Below, one piece after another: positions 1 to 11,922 of a stretch of DNA of 64,000 nt. Made by a program: the position numbers and the translations under genes. The DNA comes from Crocodylus rhombifer. Lineage: Eukaryota > Chordata > Crocodylia > Crocodylidae. The stretch lies in contig JAVSML010024359.1 of assembly GCA_038503035.1 (NCBI GenBank), forward strand, positions 1,295,447-1,359,446, written 5' to 3'. A model generated the notes under the pieces. It saw only the letters and a list, made by a program, of their open reading frames with translations. It did not search any database and was not told where the DNA came from. The number at the start of each line of letters is the position of its first letter. The first letter of the stretch is position 1.

Positions 1-79
1 CATTTGAACACATGGATCTCGGCTTGGTCTCTTCAGTTATCTCCAGACTCACCAATGACTTCCCTGTTCACTGGGGCTA

Positions 80-714
80 GGGACAGACATTCCACATAAA
101 CCAGTTTAAGATATCAAAACTGGTTTAAACCTGTAACAGAACAGATGTTCAGTGCACATAAACCAGTTTGAAAATGGATGAAACCGTTTTGAGATAAACC
201 TGGTTGAATGTAGTATCAGACTTAACTGATTTGGGTCAAACAGGTTTATGCAATGTCTCTCCCAGACCCCTTCCTGGTCTTAGTTAAATCAGAGTCCTCC
301 AGCATCCCAGATGCTTTGCAACCCTGGGTGGGGCTCTGCTCCAGCCCAGCAGAGCTGGCCCTTCCCCTCTGCTCCCTGGCTGCAGCTCCAGCACAGACTG
401 CAGGTACAATGGGGCTTCCCTTGTCCCACCTTCAGCCCCTCACTACTCCCTTCTCAAGCAGGCATTCCCTTTCCTCTCTGCCTCACTCAGACACCTCTTA
501 GCATTAGCTAGCATACCACAAGCTGGCTACAGTCTGTGCTGGGGCGGGGGAGACAAAGGCAGAATACAGGGAGATGTGCCTGCAGACATGTGCCTGGATT
601 TCTTCAGTCCAGAGAGGATGTCTGTGAGGTTGCAAACTAGTTTAACCTAGCCAGGTTAGACTAACCTGCTACGCTTGAATCAGTTCAGGCTCAGGCTTTT
701 TGAATGTCTGTCCC
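80..714 (+). mobile_element. TA-flanked MITE with palindromic AAACYGGTTT motifs, copy 1
   Basis: The ends are inverted repeats of 13 bases, GGGACAGACATTC at 80 and its complement ending at 714, each bordered by TA (78-79 and 715-716). The inversion runs on into the flanks (GCTAGGGACAG / CTGTCCCTAGC), so the exact edge could lie a few bases further out. The first 180 bases contain several copies, in both orientations, of an AAACYGGTTT-type palindrome such as aaaccagttt and aaactggttt. No transposase can be read, and the two open frames near 253-511 look like chance. Two related copies lie at 37186-38016 (reverse) and 42086-42563. The TA duplication suggests a Tc1/mariner-like mobiliser; that assignment is inference. 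Confidence 0.75.
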
Positions 715-716
715 TA

Positions 717-3700
717 GCCTGGCAGACTGTAATCTTTATATTGAGGAGAAGCTGATAATGAATATTAAAAAAAGAAGGAGTTCAACAGATCACAGCCTAA
801 CTGCATAAGTGTTCATTATGGTGAACATTTTATAAAATGGATTGAAAGCAAAAGGCTGAATTTGAATTCCTCCTTGGTGTAATTCCACAGAATCCAGATT
901 AATGACACTGAGGAAAAATGTGGACCAATTTAAATTAATTAGAACAAGATTCAGTATTTGTGTTCTGCAGGTACAGAAATCCAGTTAAAGCATTGGAAAC
1001 AGCCATGCAGCTAGGAGCCCTCAGGCTTACAAGGTCACCTCAAAGCAGATGCAGCTTTAGCATTGCTTGCCGCCTCCCAGGCTGTGCTTCCAGCTCCAGC
1101 ATAGCTGGTTCAGGGGTGGTGCAGATTGTGCACCGTTTTACCTGTAAATGAAGATGAATCTGCCTCTTGTATTTTCTAGGTATAATGCAATGGAGGAGGC
1201 CTTCACATTCAAGGGAATGTCAAGGGAATTCAAGTCTTGTTTTGTGCCAGAAAATAAAGATAGTAAACTAGAATGGGCAGCAAAAAGGTAAAGGTGGCAC
1301 TGGGGCTAGGATTTACTTGGATATAAACTGAAATGTTCAAAATGAAGAAAGAAGACAGAGATGAGCCAAAATCAGAACTTGGTGTCCAGGTTCCCCAGAA
1401 TATAGATACATTCAATACAACTGAATTCTCAGGGCTCAAATTATTAATGAGCTTTCCTGGCTGGGCCCAGTAAGATATAAAGTCCAAAGTGCTGAAAATG
1501 CCTTATCTATACTTACGGATTGCCCTGTATATACATACTGGAGGAAGAAATCTGTTCCAGTCATTAATATCCCTGATGCCTATTAGCCGTCAGAAAAACA
1601 GTTTGAGCCAGAGGCTCCTCTGGGATTTGGGGAAATATAAAAGTCCTGCTTGAAGTTAAAATAGCCATCGCTTTTTCCTGAAATTGTTCAGTATCATGTG
1701 CACTCTGTGATGCATGACTAGTACTGATTAAGGTTGTGTTAGGTGGTATAATTCCCTGTTTTTAATTAATCTGATATATTTTTAAATCTTTGTCGTTGTA
1801 GACACGTTGGAAAATAATATTTTTAACTAAATTTGAACCCAAGTAACCTCAGGTTGGGTTTTTTTAGGTAAAATTAAATGCATAAGATACATAAAAATCA
1901 AAACAAACCTGGATTTTATAGTTCTATTCAGGAAAAATAGACAAAAAGCAAACCAGAACCATTTTCCTGATGTGGTTGATGTCTGTGGATGCATTTGTAC
2001 TCTCTACCATCTCCACTTGCCAGGTTTTGAAACCTTCACCTTCAGAATGATTTTTCCAGGCTATGTCTCTGAATGAAGGGGAAACCTGATTCAGTGTAAC
2101 AGGGGACCCTAACTCTGTTACGCAGCTGAGAGGAAAAGAGAAAGGAAGACACAGAGATCAGAGCAGTCTGTCTGAAAGGGAAGGACCCATGTCAGGGAAC
2201 TGGGGTCCTACTATCTTAAGAGAACGGTGCAGCTTGCCTTTAAAATTAACCTGGTGGACTGGCTGTGGCTGTAGAGGTGAGTGGGGTGCCAGCAGCAAAG
2301 AGCCCCAAAACTTAATATCCTGCCAAGACCAGGCAAAAGCCACAAATGGCTAGAAGCTAAAAGCCATGGGGCCTTAGCCCACAAGCAGTGAACCTAAGGT
2401 CAGGGCTCTGAATTTGAGGGGGCTGGAGCTTATAAACTGGGCCTGGGTGTGATGGGCCTAGACGAAGAGGACCCAGCTGAAAGAGGGGGTGGAAGCCTGG
2501 GAAGGCCATGACTTTGACAAGTGTTTGGAGGTCTGAGTAGGCCAGTCTGCATATTGAGGCAAGGAGCTTCCCAAGAACCATAGCTGATAACATCTGCGAG
2601 GCATGTCTGTGACTATGGGAGCAGCTGGAGGTCACAATTATTGTCCCTAAGGCATAACTTGGGGCTGCCTTAAGAGGTGAGGCCCATGCTGTAGAGTTCA
2701 AGGCAGAGAAGCCTGGAGATAGTGCACCAGGTGAAAGCACCTAGGAAGAGACTACCCAGGTCTCTGCTAACAGCTTCCCTGGAAAAAAAAACAACAGCCC
2801 TTAAAGAGCAAGTTGTGACACATGAGAAACAGGCAAAGTAAAGACCAGGGGGTTGTGAGCAGGTGGATCCCATCCTCTAGGGGACCTCTGACCCTGGGTG
2901 AATTGCCTGAACCTGCTATACAGAGCAACTTAAGCCAGTTTTGAACAGGAGACTGAGGAAATAGTCTTCATTAGATTAAAACGTTGGTGCTTAATATAAC
3001 CTCCAGCCTATAGATTACATCCAACCCACACAGCCATGCCATCTGGCCTGTGGTGCTCCCCACACGTTTGGAAATTTGTCTGCCAGCACACATTGGGTTA
3101 TTGCATGGGGATGGGGTGGGCCTAATTCAGCATACATTGGACTAGGGCTAGGGCAAGGGCAGTGGGCAGCAGGCCCAGTCAAATGCATGGGTCTAGGGCC
3201 TGATCCATTTTCCAGGACTGGGACTACATGTCAGATTGTGCCCACACACCAACTCCACACTGGATGGGGCCCATGTATAGTGATGTCCATATCTAAGAAA
3301 CACAGGTATACAGGAATGAGAGCTAAACAACTAATTTTATTTCTGGAGTGGTAGGCAATCTCTGTAGACCCTTTGTCTCTCTCCAACTAACTAGCTGGCT
3401 GCTCTTTAACTCGAGGGTCATATCCCAATTCCCAGCTACTTCAGTCTCCTGTTAGGGAGCATCTCATAAGTATAACTTCTATCACTACCCCACAGACTGA
3501 TCCTCTGTACCATTCCTGGCTCATGGATAAACCCTACACCACTGAACCAGACCACAGCCCAGAAAGGCTAGGCACCACTGTGTTAAAACTTACATTAAAA
3601 TAATCTCATAACTTTTTAAGCAGATGGAGTCCCTTGGCAGAAAGTTGAAATCTGGCCTTGGAAATCTCTTCCGTTAGATATTTTTTACCTTATTGAATGT

Positions 3701-4666
3701 ATATTTCAGTGCTTAGACATACAGTATGCAAGCAGCAGATTTTGGGTAGGTCTTTTCTTGCTAGGTTTTTATTAAGCTGCTGTCTCTGGTTGGCCTGAGA
3801 GTTACCACTGGCAACAAAACCACAGTAGCCTTACTGGTGAACTTCTAGGTCTGGAGCATGCCTGTTGATTTAGGTAGACAGGACATGGGTAGGGCCTGTT
3901 GAGTCCCATCCTTTGTGGAGACTGCTGCTGCTGTCCTAAATTGGACAGAAAGAGTGGCAATTGAAGCAAAAGCATTGAAAGCTAATTTAGCTATGTTATG
4001 AGACACCATAGTAAAGAACTACACAGGCTGAGGAAAGACCTGTACTGTTGCTGAATGCTTCATAAGGTGTACCAAGCCTGGAACAAAAACCAACAGAGAA
4101 CAGCTTGTTTGAGTCATCTCAGCAGGGCTGCATCAGCTCAAGGCAACATGGCTTTTAGCTTGAAAGGATCTTTCAGGCTTTTGCAGTCAGTTAGGACTGC
4201 ATCATCTTCTTCCTTGGTTTGCTGGACCCAGGTCCAAGCCTGCAAGTTCTACCCATACACATATCTCCTCTAGCCGACTAAATCATGTTGTAGTTACTAA
4301 CCACTGCTGCTGCTGGTAGATAAACTTCATTTCAACATCTTGTTCTCCTGGCCTCAGTAACTCCCATTGCATAAGTGTTTGGCCTTTTGCCAGCACTTTT
4401 TCTTCATGCTGACCACACTAAACAGTCCCAACTGATTCCCCACTTTCATCTTTTTCCTTCTGTTATTTATCTCTTCCTGTTCCTGTAGTAGTGTGCCACA
4501 ATTTTCTTCTTAGTTTCCCAGTGCTGGGCTTTGTTAACAACAACTTTTGAACCTGTCTTTCAAGAGGACCCAAAAGGCTTGGCAAACAGCCCTGAAGATT
4601 ATATATTTGACACAAAAAGTGGATGGATATGAGGCCAAAATAAGCACAAGATGCTCAGAAAAATAT
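717..4666. other. No gene recognised; unannotated intergenic or intronic sequence
   Basis: The stretch has only short open frames with no recognisable domain. It is AT-rich at 1500-2000 and contains GC-richer old-repeat-like sequence at about 2150-3560. I cannot assign any part of it to a family. Confidence 0.5.
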
Positions 4667-4674
4667 ATGTATAC

Positions 4675-5484
4675 TAGGGCTGCGTAAAGCTTCAGTTGCT
4701 GATTTGACTGGGCAGAGACTTGGCCCAATTTGGTGGCCAAATTTCTGAATCCAAATTGAATGAGGAGATCCTTTAATCTCTCCGAATCAACTCAGAATCC
4801 TCTGAGTCGATTTGGAAAGATTTGGAGATTCAGACATAGACGTCGCTTTAAATGTTTTTTCCACATACCTCTAGGTAGCAGGCAGCTTGTGAATGCTGCA
4901 ATGCTGGAGTGCATTGAATGTCCCACAGAAGCACAGCATTGAATGTCCCCAGCATGCTCGGCAGCAGACCTGGAAATGGACCAGAAGCATGTCAGGTGCA
5001 CTTCTGGGTCTGCCAGGAAGCGCGCTTCCACCCCACTCCTCTGCACCCCCCATCTCAGCAACTGGTGCTTCCTGGGTTTGGGGGGCCCCCCATGGCCAAT
5101 CACCAAGCCAGGGGAGCATGGGGGGTGTCCCCCAGTGCACTCCCCGGAGGACCCAGAAGTGGACCGGAAGGACTTCTGGTTTACTTCTGGGTTCACTGCC
5201 AAGCACGTGGAGGGCCCTTCTGCACTCCTGTCAGACACTCCATCCGCCCCAGCATTGCAGAATTCACAAGCCATGCCCACTACCTGGAGGTATGTAGAAA
5301 AAAAACTTTTAAAGCTGTGTCTATGGCTGAATCACTGATTCTCTGAATCAGCATTGAATTTTCATATTTGGATTTGGCCGAATCGAATCAGGGACAGTGA
5401 TCTGAATCAACGAATCAAATCACTGTCCCTGATGTAGGGTGAATCCAAATCTGAATCGAATAGGGCCCATTTCACACACCCCTA
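4675..5484. mobile_element. Non-autonomous hAT element with 8-bp target duplication (family B, copy 1)
   Basis: The element begins TAGGGCTGCGTAAAG and ends CACACACCCCTA. It is flanked by ATGTATAC (4667-4674) and ATGTACAC (5485-5492), an 8-bp target duplication with one mismatch, which is the hAT signature. The subterminal sequence is rich in GAATCNAATC-type repeats on both strands, for example around 4790-4830 and 5330-5460. The middle is GC-rich and has overlapping open frames in several phases (up to 162 codons) that resemble no transposase; I treat them as shadows. A shorter relative lies at 34109-34420. Confidence 0.8.
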
Positions 5485-5492
5485 ATGTACAC

Positions 5493-6317
5493 AGAACTAT
5501 GTAGAGAGCTCCTTAGATGCTAGTCCTAAGCCCCTATAGACATGGGTACCTCAGAAATGCCTATTGGTACATTAAGTCTCTCTGTTAATAATCAGTGTCT
5601 TCTAACACGAGAGAAAAGGACACTGCATCTATGAATAAAAGAAAGTTAGATCTTTAAAGCTGAGAATATAAAGTTTAAGACTAAAAAATATCAATTTATC
5701 ATTTAGTATTTTAATCCTAATGTACAATATAGACACTGTAACACACACATCTGTGTTCTGGAGATTCAATCAAATGTAGACTTTAGGCCAGCATCAGGAG
5801 GGGGCCAGATGACATGAGTTACCAAGAAGTTCCAGAAAATAGGTGAGTTCTACACACTCCTTTTTCAGTAAAGCTTGGATTTTTATGGAACAAGAGATGG
5901 GTTTGCTTCATTGACTCCTGTTGGCTGCAGTGAAAACATTAACATGTTGCTTGATTTAGTCCTAGGAAAAGTGATTTAAACTTAAAACTAGTCCACCTCA
6001 TTTTTTTTTAAACTATAACATTTTAATTTAGCAGTGTCCCTTTACTGCAGCTGCCCTCAGTACACAGCAGTATTTAAATGGACAGGAATAAGAAGGTGAG
6101 CTTAATGAGCCCTATACACATGTTCAATGTTGCATCTGAAATCATATGTGTTGTGAAATAAAAATATAAATGTAATAATTCACCTTTTCCTATACTATAT
6201 GTTAGTGCAGCTTAATGGGTTGGGAGCAGTAGAAACAAATAGCACAGCTTTTTCCTTCTCAAATGCAGGTCACTCGTTTTGTTAACACTATGCATCACAT
6301 CTATCAGATTTTTGTCC
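5493..6317. other. No gene recognised; AT-rich unannotated sequence
   Basis: AT-rich sequence with no open frame of note and no repeat I can name. Confidence 0.5.
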
Positions 6318-6325
6318 CTGTAATG

Positions 6326-7342
6326 CAGGGGCGGGCAAAATATGGCCTGTGGGCTGAACTTGGCCCACCAGGCCATTCTATCCAGCCTGCAGGGCTCCTA
6401 AAAAATTTAGAAGATTTATATGTATCTGCTCCTGGCTGCCTGTCAAAGATGCCAGGAGCCAGGGACAGTAGGACCCAGGGAAGCCAGCTGCAGGACCCAG
6501 GAGCAAGGCCAGGCCCCCCGCCCACCCCACTCCCATCCCCGCCCCCCCCACTGGAATCCTCTGCCTGCCACCACTTTCACTGCTACGCTGCCCGTCTGCC
6601 GGCTGCTCCAGCACCCTGTGGCCCCCAGCTGCATCACTGGACTAAGGAAGCACAGGGCCCATGCCAGTACCCTGGGGTCAGGAGTGGGAGGGTGTATGCG
6701 TGTGTGTGTGCAGTGAGAGAGGGTCAGTGTGTGTTCATGGGGCACGGGGCGAGTCCCACACGCACACCCTACCATACACGTGCATCCCCCCCACACTGCC
6801 ATTCATGCAGACCCCACACCCACACCCCCCCACACACCTCAGCCACCTCCCCACACATCTCCCCACAAACCCCATACCCATCCACACCCCACATATCCAC
6901 ACACACCCACATGCTCCCTCACTCCATCCCCACACATATCCACCCCCCACACCTACACCCTCCCCCATAATATGAGTAAGACTTCATTTTAAGCTATTGT
7001 GCAGTCACCTCTATGTATACTACACAAACACATGTGAATCAGGACAAAAATATTTTTTGAAATCAAATTAATGACTGCTGTAGATGTTTGATTTTTAGGA
7101 TATAATTTGGCATTTTTCTAGTTCTGAGATAGCAAAACACCTTGCTGAAAGGAGTATTTCTGGGGGGCAAAGGAAGGGACTTCTAGTGGCAAAGACTGGG
7201 GGTTAGGGGACAGGACTTCTGGTCACAAGATGGTGACCAGGGGGCAGGGCACTTGCCAAGGAGTGGGGCTACCCATGCAGCTCTCACCAGCTTGCCAAAA
7301 CTCGGTAAATGGCCCTCCACCCAAAATAATTGCCTGCCCCTC
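6326..7342. mobile_element. Non-autonomous hAT (Charlie-like ends) with perfect 8-bp target duplication
   Basis: The left end CAGGGGCGGGCAAAATATGG and the right end ATTGCCTGCCCCTC are imperfect inverted repeats. Both are flanked by CTGTAATG (6318-6325 and 7343-7350), a perfect 8-bp duplication. The interior is strongly C-rich and carries a CA/CACCC simple repeat at about 6755-6965. The long open frames here, including 6263-6970 with proline- and histidine-rich repeats, come from that simple repeat and are not genes. Confidence 0.85.
6755..6965. repeat. Impure CA/CACCC microsatellite
   Basis: About 200 bases of cac, cacacc and catcc units, almost free of G on the + strand. It lies inside the hAT element at 6326-7342, so the repeat grew within, or arrived with, the transposon. 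Confidence 0.85.
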
Positions 7343-7610
7343 CTGTAATGGTATGGAAGGGCACCCTATGGTCCCCAGTGCTTTAACCTCCCCTGTGCTC
7401 CCCAGGTATTATCCTCAACTCTGCTTGCTGTCTCTTGTAAACAGGTATGCATGGGAAAACCTATTAATCAGGTCTTTTGAAGCTGAAGGTAGGAGAATGT
7501 CTGGGGCAAAGGCTATGCTCATAAACCTGAGTTAAACCCCAAGTTCTCTTTTCTTTTCCTTTATATTATTGGCTTTTGTTTTGCTTTATACAAAAATTAT
7601 TCCCTGAGGT

Positions 7611-7853
7611 AGGAGTGTCAAACTCATCCCCCAGGCCATAGGAGTGGTGTAGAGCTGGTCCACAGGCTGAATCAGGACCCACCCCCCGTGCTTGATAGAG
7701 TACATGTAGTGCTCTCCCTCTGCCCCTCTGCCAGGTTTGGGACTGCCTGCATGAGGCATGAATTCTGAACGGAGGGGAGGCAGGGAGGAAGGTCCCAGGA
7801 TCTCCCTCATGCAGCACCTGCCCCAGGCAGTCAACAGGGTGTCTTTGACACCA
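7611..7853. mobile_element. Decayed hAT-like element (family C)
   Basis: The left end has AGGAGTGTCAAACTCAT and the right end GTGTCTTTGACACCA, imperfect inverted repeats of the common CAGGGGTGTCAAAC type. The phrases 'ggtccacaggctgaatcaggaccc' are shared in diverged form with the element at 47825-48221. I cannot find a clear target duplication. Confidence 0.55.
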
Positions 7854-8529
7854 GATTAGAGTGTTTGTTTTCTAAGAATTTGCATTTGGTTTGGAGTTCT
7901 TTTTTCTCTGTCACTTTTCCCAGTTAGCAGGTCAGTCAGCATCACTGTAGCTGCCCGCTTTTAAACTTTATTCCTTTGCAAGCAGAAGCTCAGATTAAAT
8001 AAAGTCTATTGCAGAAGATCCCAGGAGAGGCAGCACTCTGTCCCACTGAGGTGATAAATATCCTGAATTCCTAAAGGATCCTGCTTTTACTAAAAAAAAT
8101 CTCCTCCTTGCTGTGGAAGATAAAAGAACCCTTGTCCTCAAGGTCTGAATGGAAAGAAGTTATCAGCCACCAGGGTAGAAGAGAATAAATCATTAAAGAC
8201 TTCTCAGAACCAAAAAGGGAAAAAAGGAAAGAGTTAAGAAACATTTTTTCCTGAGGTGGGGGATTAAAAATAGCATAAGAAATATACAATAAAGCAAGCT
8301 TTCAGAGTCCATGTCAGGGATAAAAATAACTCAAAATATAAGACTAAAGAGATCCCTTCTCGAGGCTAAAGAAAATTGCTTTCTCTGAGCCAGAAATGTA
8401 TCATTCTGAACATGGGTGGGAAGAACTAATGGTGTTTAGTTTGAAGCTGTCCAAAAGATGGAGGTATGTGCCATCATATGACTAATGAGGGGAAAAAAGA
8501 GAAGGGATTTCAAAGAAACAGTAGCTGTA
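7854..8529. other. No gene recognised
   Basis: AT-rich sequence with short chance open frames only. I see nothing else in it. Confidence 0.45.
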
Positions 8530-8745
8530 TGTGCAGGGAAGGATGATGTGTGGTTAAGGCACTGGGTTTTCGGGATTCTTGGCTCAAGTGCTCTCTCTGA
8601 GTGACTTTGGGCATGTTACTTAATCTCTGTGCAGTTAATTATCCTTCTGTTCTCCCTACCTTTTTGTCTGTTTAGTGCAGAAGCTGCTCAGGGCAAGACC
8701 TGTGTCTTATACATTTGTAAAGCACAAAGTACTGTGGAGCTGTGA
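8530..8745 (+). mobile_element. MIR-like SINE, old
   Basis: Diverged but collinear with the MIR/CORE-SINE pattern. A 'ggttaaggcactggg' head is followed by 'gtgactttgggcatgttacttaatctctgtgc', then a tail resembling the L2-type 3' end (gtaaagcacaaagtactgtg at about 8715-8735). The call rests on recognised word order, not on alignment. Confidence 0.65.
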
Positions 8746-9269
8746 TGGTTTCTGAGGTATCAAGGAGCTACTATAGAATAAATATAATAGCATTGATAAG
8801 TCTTTATTTATTTTTTCTTGCCCCTGTCTGTGAAAAGCCTTCTGTCTCTCATGTTCCTGTTACCAAGAAAGAGGAAGGTGAAGACAACACTGAAGACAGA
8901 CTTAAAAGAACAGGCACCAGTTATGAAACCAGCATAGAAATGTTCTTTGCTATTGACACCACTGCAATGATGTTGCTATGATCACTATCTAGTCAAGCAT
9001 AATATCTTTTCTTCAATTTTGGTTTATTTGCTGTAACTCTGGGGACTGGCAGCCATGAAAAATCTTCTTTTGCAACTGAGGTACAAAAAATTTGTACTTG
9101 CAAGGTGAGTAGCAGAGGAGGTCAGGCTTTCATTTTGCAGTACCAGGGCTCTTCAGATTGCTGGGTGAACAGCTGGAAAGATTTCAGTTGTGGCTGACCT
9201 CTAAATTTGTGAACTTGAGCTTCTGTATTCATGACCTAATGTCATCTAACCCCAGCACTCTTTACTCCC
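8746..9269. other. No gene recognised; one weak exon-like open stretch
   Basis: An open frame at 8742-8981 contains a charged stretch (lysine and glutamate rich) preceded by a pyrimidine tract ending in AG near 8837. It could be an exon of an unknown gene, but there is no donor I trust and no recognisable domain. Confidence 0.2.
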
Positions 9270-9332
9270 CGTGGCAGGGGGTTGGACTAGATGATCTACT
9301 GAGGTCCCTTCTAACCCATCTATGACCTTGCA
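9270..9332 (+). mobile_element. CR1 LINE 3'-end fragment
   Basis: The phrase 'gcagggggttggactagatgatct' followed by 'gaggtcccttctaaccc' is the conserved CR1 3' terminus. Only about 60 bases survive or were inserted, a typical extreme 5' truncation. Confidence 0.8.
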
Positions 9333-9544
9333 CCTAGACAAACTGACCTCTCCTTAGGAGCTTTTAGTGTGGGGAGCTGACTGGAACTAGCTTGGACCTG
9401 TGCACAAAGGCAGGTGCCGTCTCTCCTTTGATTCCATGTAGGGTAGCAGCAGGGGTTTGATCTGCCATTAGTGAAACAAGGAACAGAGGCTGACTTGGAT
9501 GGCTTGGTGGCAGCAACAGATCAGCATGCCATTAGTAAAACAGG

Positions 9545-9632
9545 ATGGATTAGATCTTTATGGGCTGGATCCAATCTCTTCACAGGCCAAATCTGCTCCA
9601 CAGGCTATAGGTTGTCCACCATTGCCCTAATC
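9545..9632. mobile_element. Solo right end of a hAT (Charlie-like) element
   Basis: The sequence 'gctccacaggctataggttgtccaccattgccct' matches the right-terminal pattern of CAGGG..GGCAAAC hAT elements. No left end is recognisable, so the boundaries are approximate. Confidence 0.4.
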
Positions 9633-9639
9633 AATTTTA

Positions 9640-10139
9640 TGCTGGGGTAGCCCAGTTTAAAGCAAACTTTCTTCTCTACCATCTACTTGTGTGTCTACTC
9701 ATCACTACTACAAAATCACTGTGGATTAAAGTATGGGGTAAATAAAGTTATCTGCTGTAATTGTGCCGTGTGTCCACATCCTCAGGCAGACTTTAGATGC
9801 CTAAATCCATAGTTGCAATCCAAGCCCCGTCCCTTCTGCTCACTGGTTACCTAACCAGGTAAGTGCAGAAACATAATAGACTCGTTCCCTTTTGTCCTGA
9901 ATGTTATCTGGGCATCTCCAGTTCTGCTTTCTGCACATTCCCAGAACTGCCCCAGTCTGAGCAGCTCAGCACTGAGCTCCTGCTTACCCCGCATGGCAAC
10001 CCAGAACCTTGGTGCTGCCCTCCCTGAATCTCCCATAGGGCCTGGTCAAGAAAATGTTATCAGAGTACCCTAACACACACCCACAGTGTTGAACTGAGCA
10101 CAATACACAGCAGCCAGGACCACTTTTATCCAAAAACAC
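9640..10139. other. No gene recognised
   Basis: Mixed-composition sequence with short chance open frames only. Confidence 0.4.
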
Positions 10140-10300
10140 AGCCTAAGGAGAACAAGTCACTTTGCACCTTTTATGCAACAACCTTCATAGAGCTCATAGC
10201 AGTTGGTTTGGAAGTAAGATGAGACTTGAACCACACCTTTCACTCCTGGGGAGGATGTTCTAACCACCAGGATATAAGCTGAGCGGGTTGGTAATATCCT
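10140..10300 (-). mobile_element. tRNA-like segment, possible SINE head
   Basis: Read on the minus strand, 'tcctggtggttagaaca' (complement of about 10256-10272) resembles a tRNA-Glu-type A box, and 'ggttcaagtctc' (complement of 10221-10232) resembles a B box, at roughly tRNA-like spacing. No cloverleaf closes well, so it is not a functional tRNA. A tRNA-derived SINE or a repeat carrying such a segment is the likelier reading. Confidence 0.4.
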
Positions 10301-11650
10301 TTGCTGAGGAAGCTGGACCATTGGGTAGAATGTAATGCAACATTCACAGAGCCAGAAAATAGCAAGCAAGAGGGAACACCTATTTTTATGACAGGACTCT
10401 GGGTCCTGGATAGAGACACAGTAATTCAGACCTTGATGTTTCTTGTGTGCGGGTGTTTTGAATTGCACTCTGAGGCACCTAGCCTTTCCCATGCATTGTA
10501 CAGGAGGCTGAAGCACCTACCTCTGGCTTTTGGATTCCATTCTGAAGTCCAGATACCCAAGATAAATGTGTTATGATTCCTCCCTTAGAAGTGCTTGGGT
10601 CCTGCTTTGGAACTGACACTTAGTGCATTCTTTATAAATAAACAGGATTGCAGCCAGAAGCACCTGACTCCACTAATTTCTATTCCTAATATAAAAAGCT
10701 CACAAGACCCCAAATTTCTGCCTAACCACTCAGGTCCAAATGAGTAGCAATACCCTGGAGTGCCAGAGAATGAAGGGGTTGAAAATTACTTAATGCAACA
10801 CCCATTATAACCCTCCTTCTACATCTCTGACTTCTACAGCCTAAGGGCCAGCTGCACCTACAGCTGACTTTTAGTAGGCCTATTATGCCTATTAAGTACT
10901 TGCTTTCTAGTTCCTAAATGGGATGGATAGAGCCTTAGATTACAGAATTGCTTTTATAATTGAGATTCTGTCAATGGTTCTATTAGGAATCCTGTTTCAG
11001 GCCTAGGTAATTTAAATAAAAGGGCCATTCAGTTGTTTTCTTTCAGTTACAAAGAAGCCAATCTGTTGTCTGTGGCTTCTGGTATATTATGTTATTGGCT
11101 GCTTAAAAACAAAGCAAAGCTGAATTTGTCATTAACTGTCTGTTGTCTTTTAGTCATTTAACTAGACATATTTTTTGGTAATCACTGTTCTTTATTGTTG
11201 TTGTTTTTAGTCGTACATACAAGGGACTAGTTTTTGCTGGTTCTTCTCACTGATCATTGGGCTCTGATCACCGGAGAAAATAAGACTCCATGCCTGGGCA
11301 AGATACACAGGTTCAAAGCGATATCCTATAGAGGTAAAAATAATCAAGGGTATTGTCTTCTCTCAAAGGTATTTCTCAGACATTCAGATATTCAGGTTCA
11401 TGTTTCAAAAGTGCTCTCTGATTTGGGGAAGGTTCCACTTTTGGCCCCCTGAAGCCAGACTTACAAATGCTGAGTCTACCTACCAATATCACCTCAGGTC
11501 ATTGGGACTTATCTGGCACTTAGCCTTCTGAGGGCAGGCAGAGCTAGCTTCGTTTGGCTGAATCTGACCCCAACTCAGCCATTCCTACAAGACAAACTGA
11601 GGCTAAATGTTTGTCAAGCTTGGGCTTAATTTCTGACTTAATCTCTAAAT
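10301..11650. other. No gene recognised
   Basis: Unassigned sequence without a substantial open frame. Confidence 0.4.
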
Positions 11651-11922
11651 CAATGATTCTCACCCGGGTCCTGCTGAGATCCTTTCAAGGGCACTGAAGG
11701 GTGCCATGCAATCTTCGCACTGTTAGGTGTGAAAACAAGATAAACCCAGAGATTTCAAATAGTAATCCATAATGTTAAGGCATTCTGAGCTGTTGTGGTC
11801 TTTCTGAGTTCTTTGCAACAAAATAATTGCTCCATTATTTTTATGTAGCCAAAAATGAGTGAAAAATAAGAGCTGGCTATTTCTGAGGGGTGCCTTCAGT
11901 CTGACAAGGTTGAGAACCATCG
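11651..11922. mobile_element. Decayed hAT-like element
   Basis: CAATGATTCTCACCCGGG at the left and GGTTGAGAACCATCG at the right are imperfect inverted repeats of the CAGTGNTTCTCAACC type. The flanks (CTCTAAAT and CTTTAGGG) do not give a convincing duplication. Confidence 0.5.

Noticed and set aside
6263..6970. Open frame of 235 codons with a proline/histidine/threonine-rich tail.
   Set aside because: The second half is a translated CA/CACCC microsatellite inside a hAT element.
10140..10300. Functional tRNA gene on the minus strand.
   Set aside because: A- and B-box-like words are present, but acceptor and anticodon stems do not close; a SINE-like relic is more likely.
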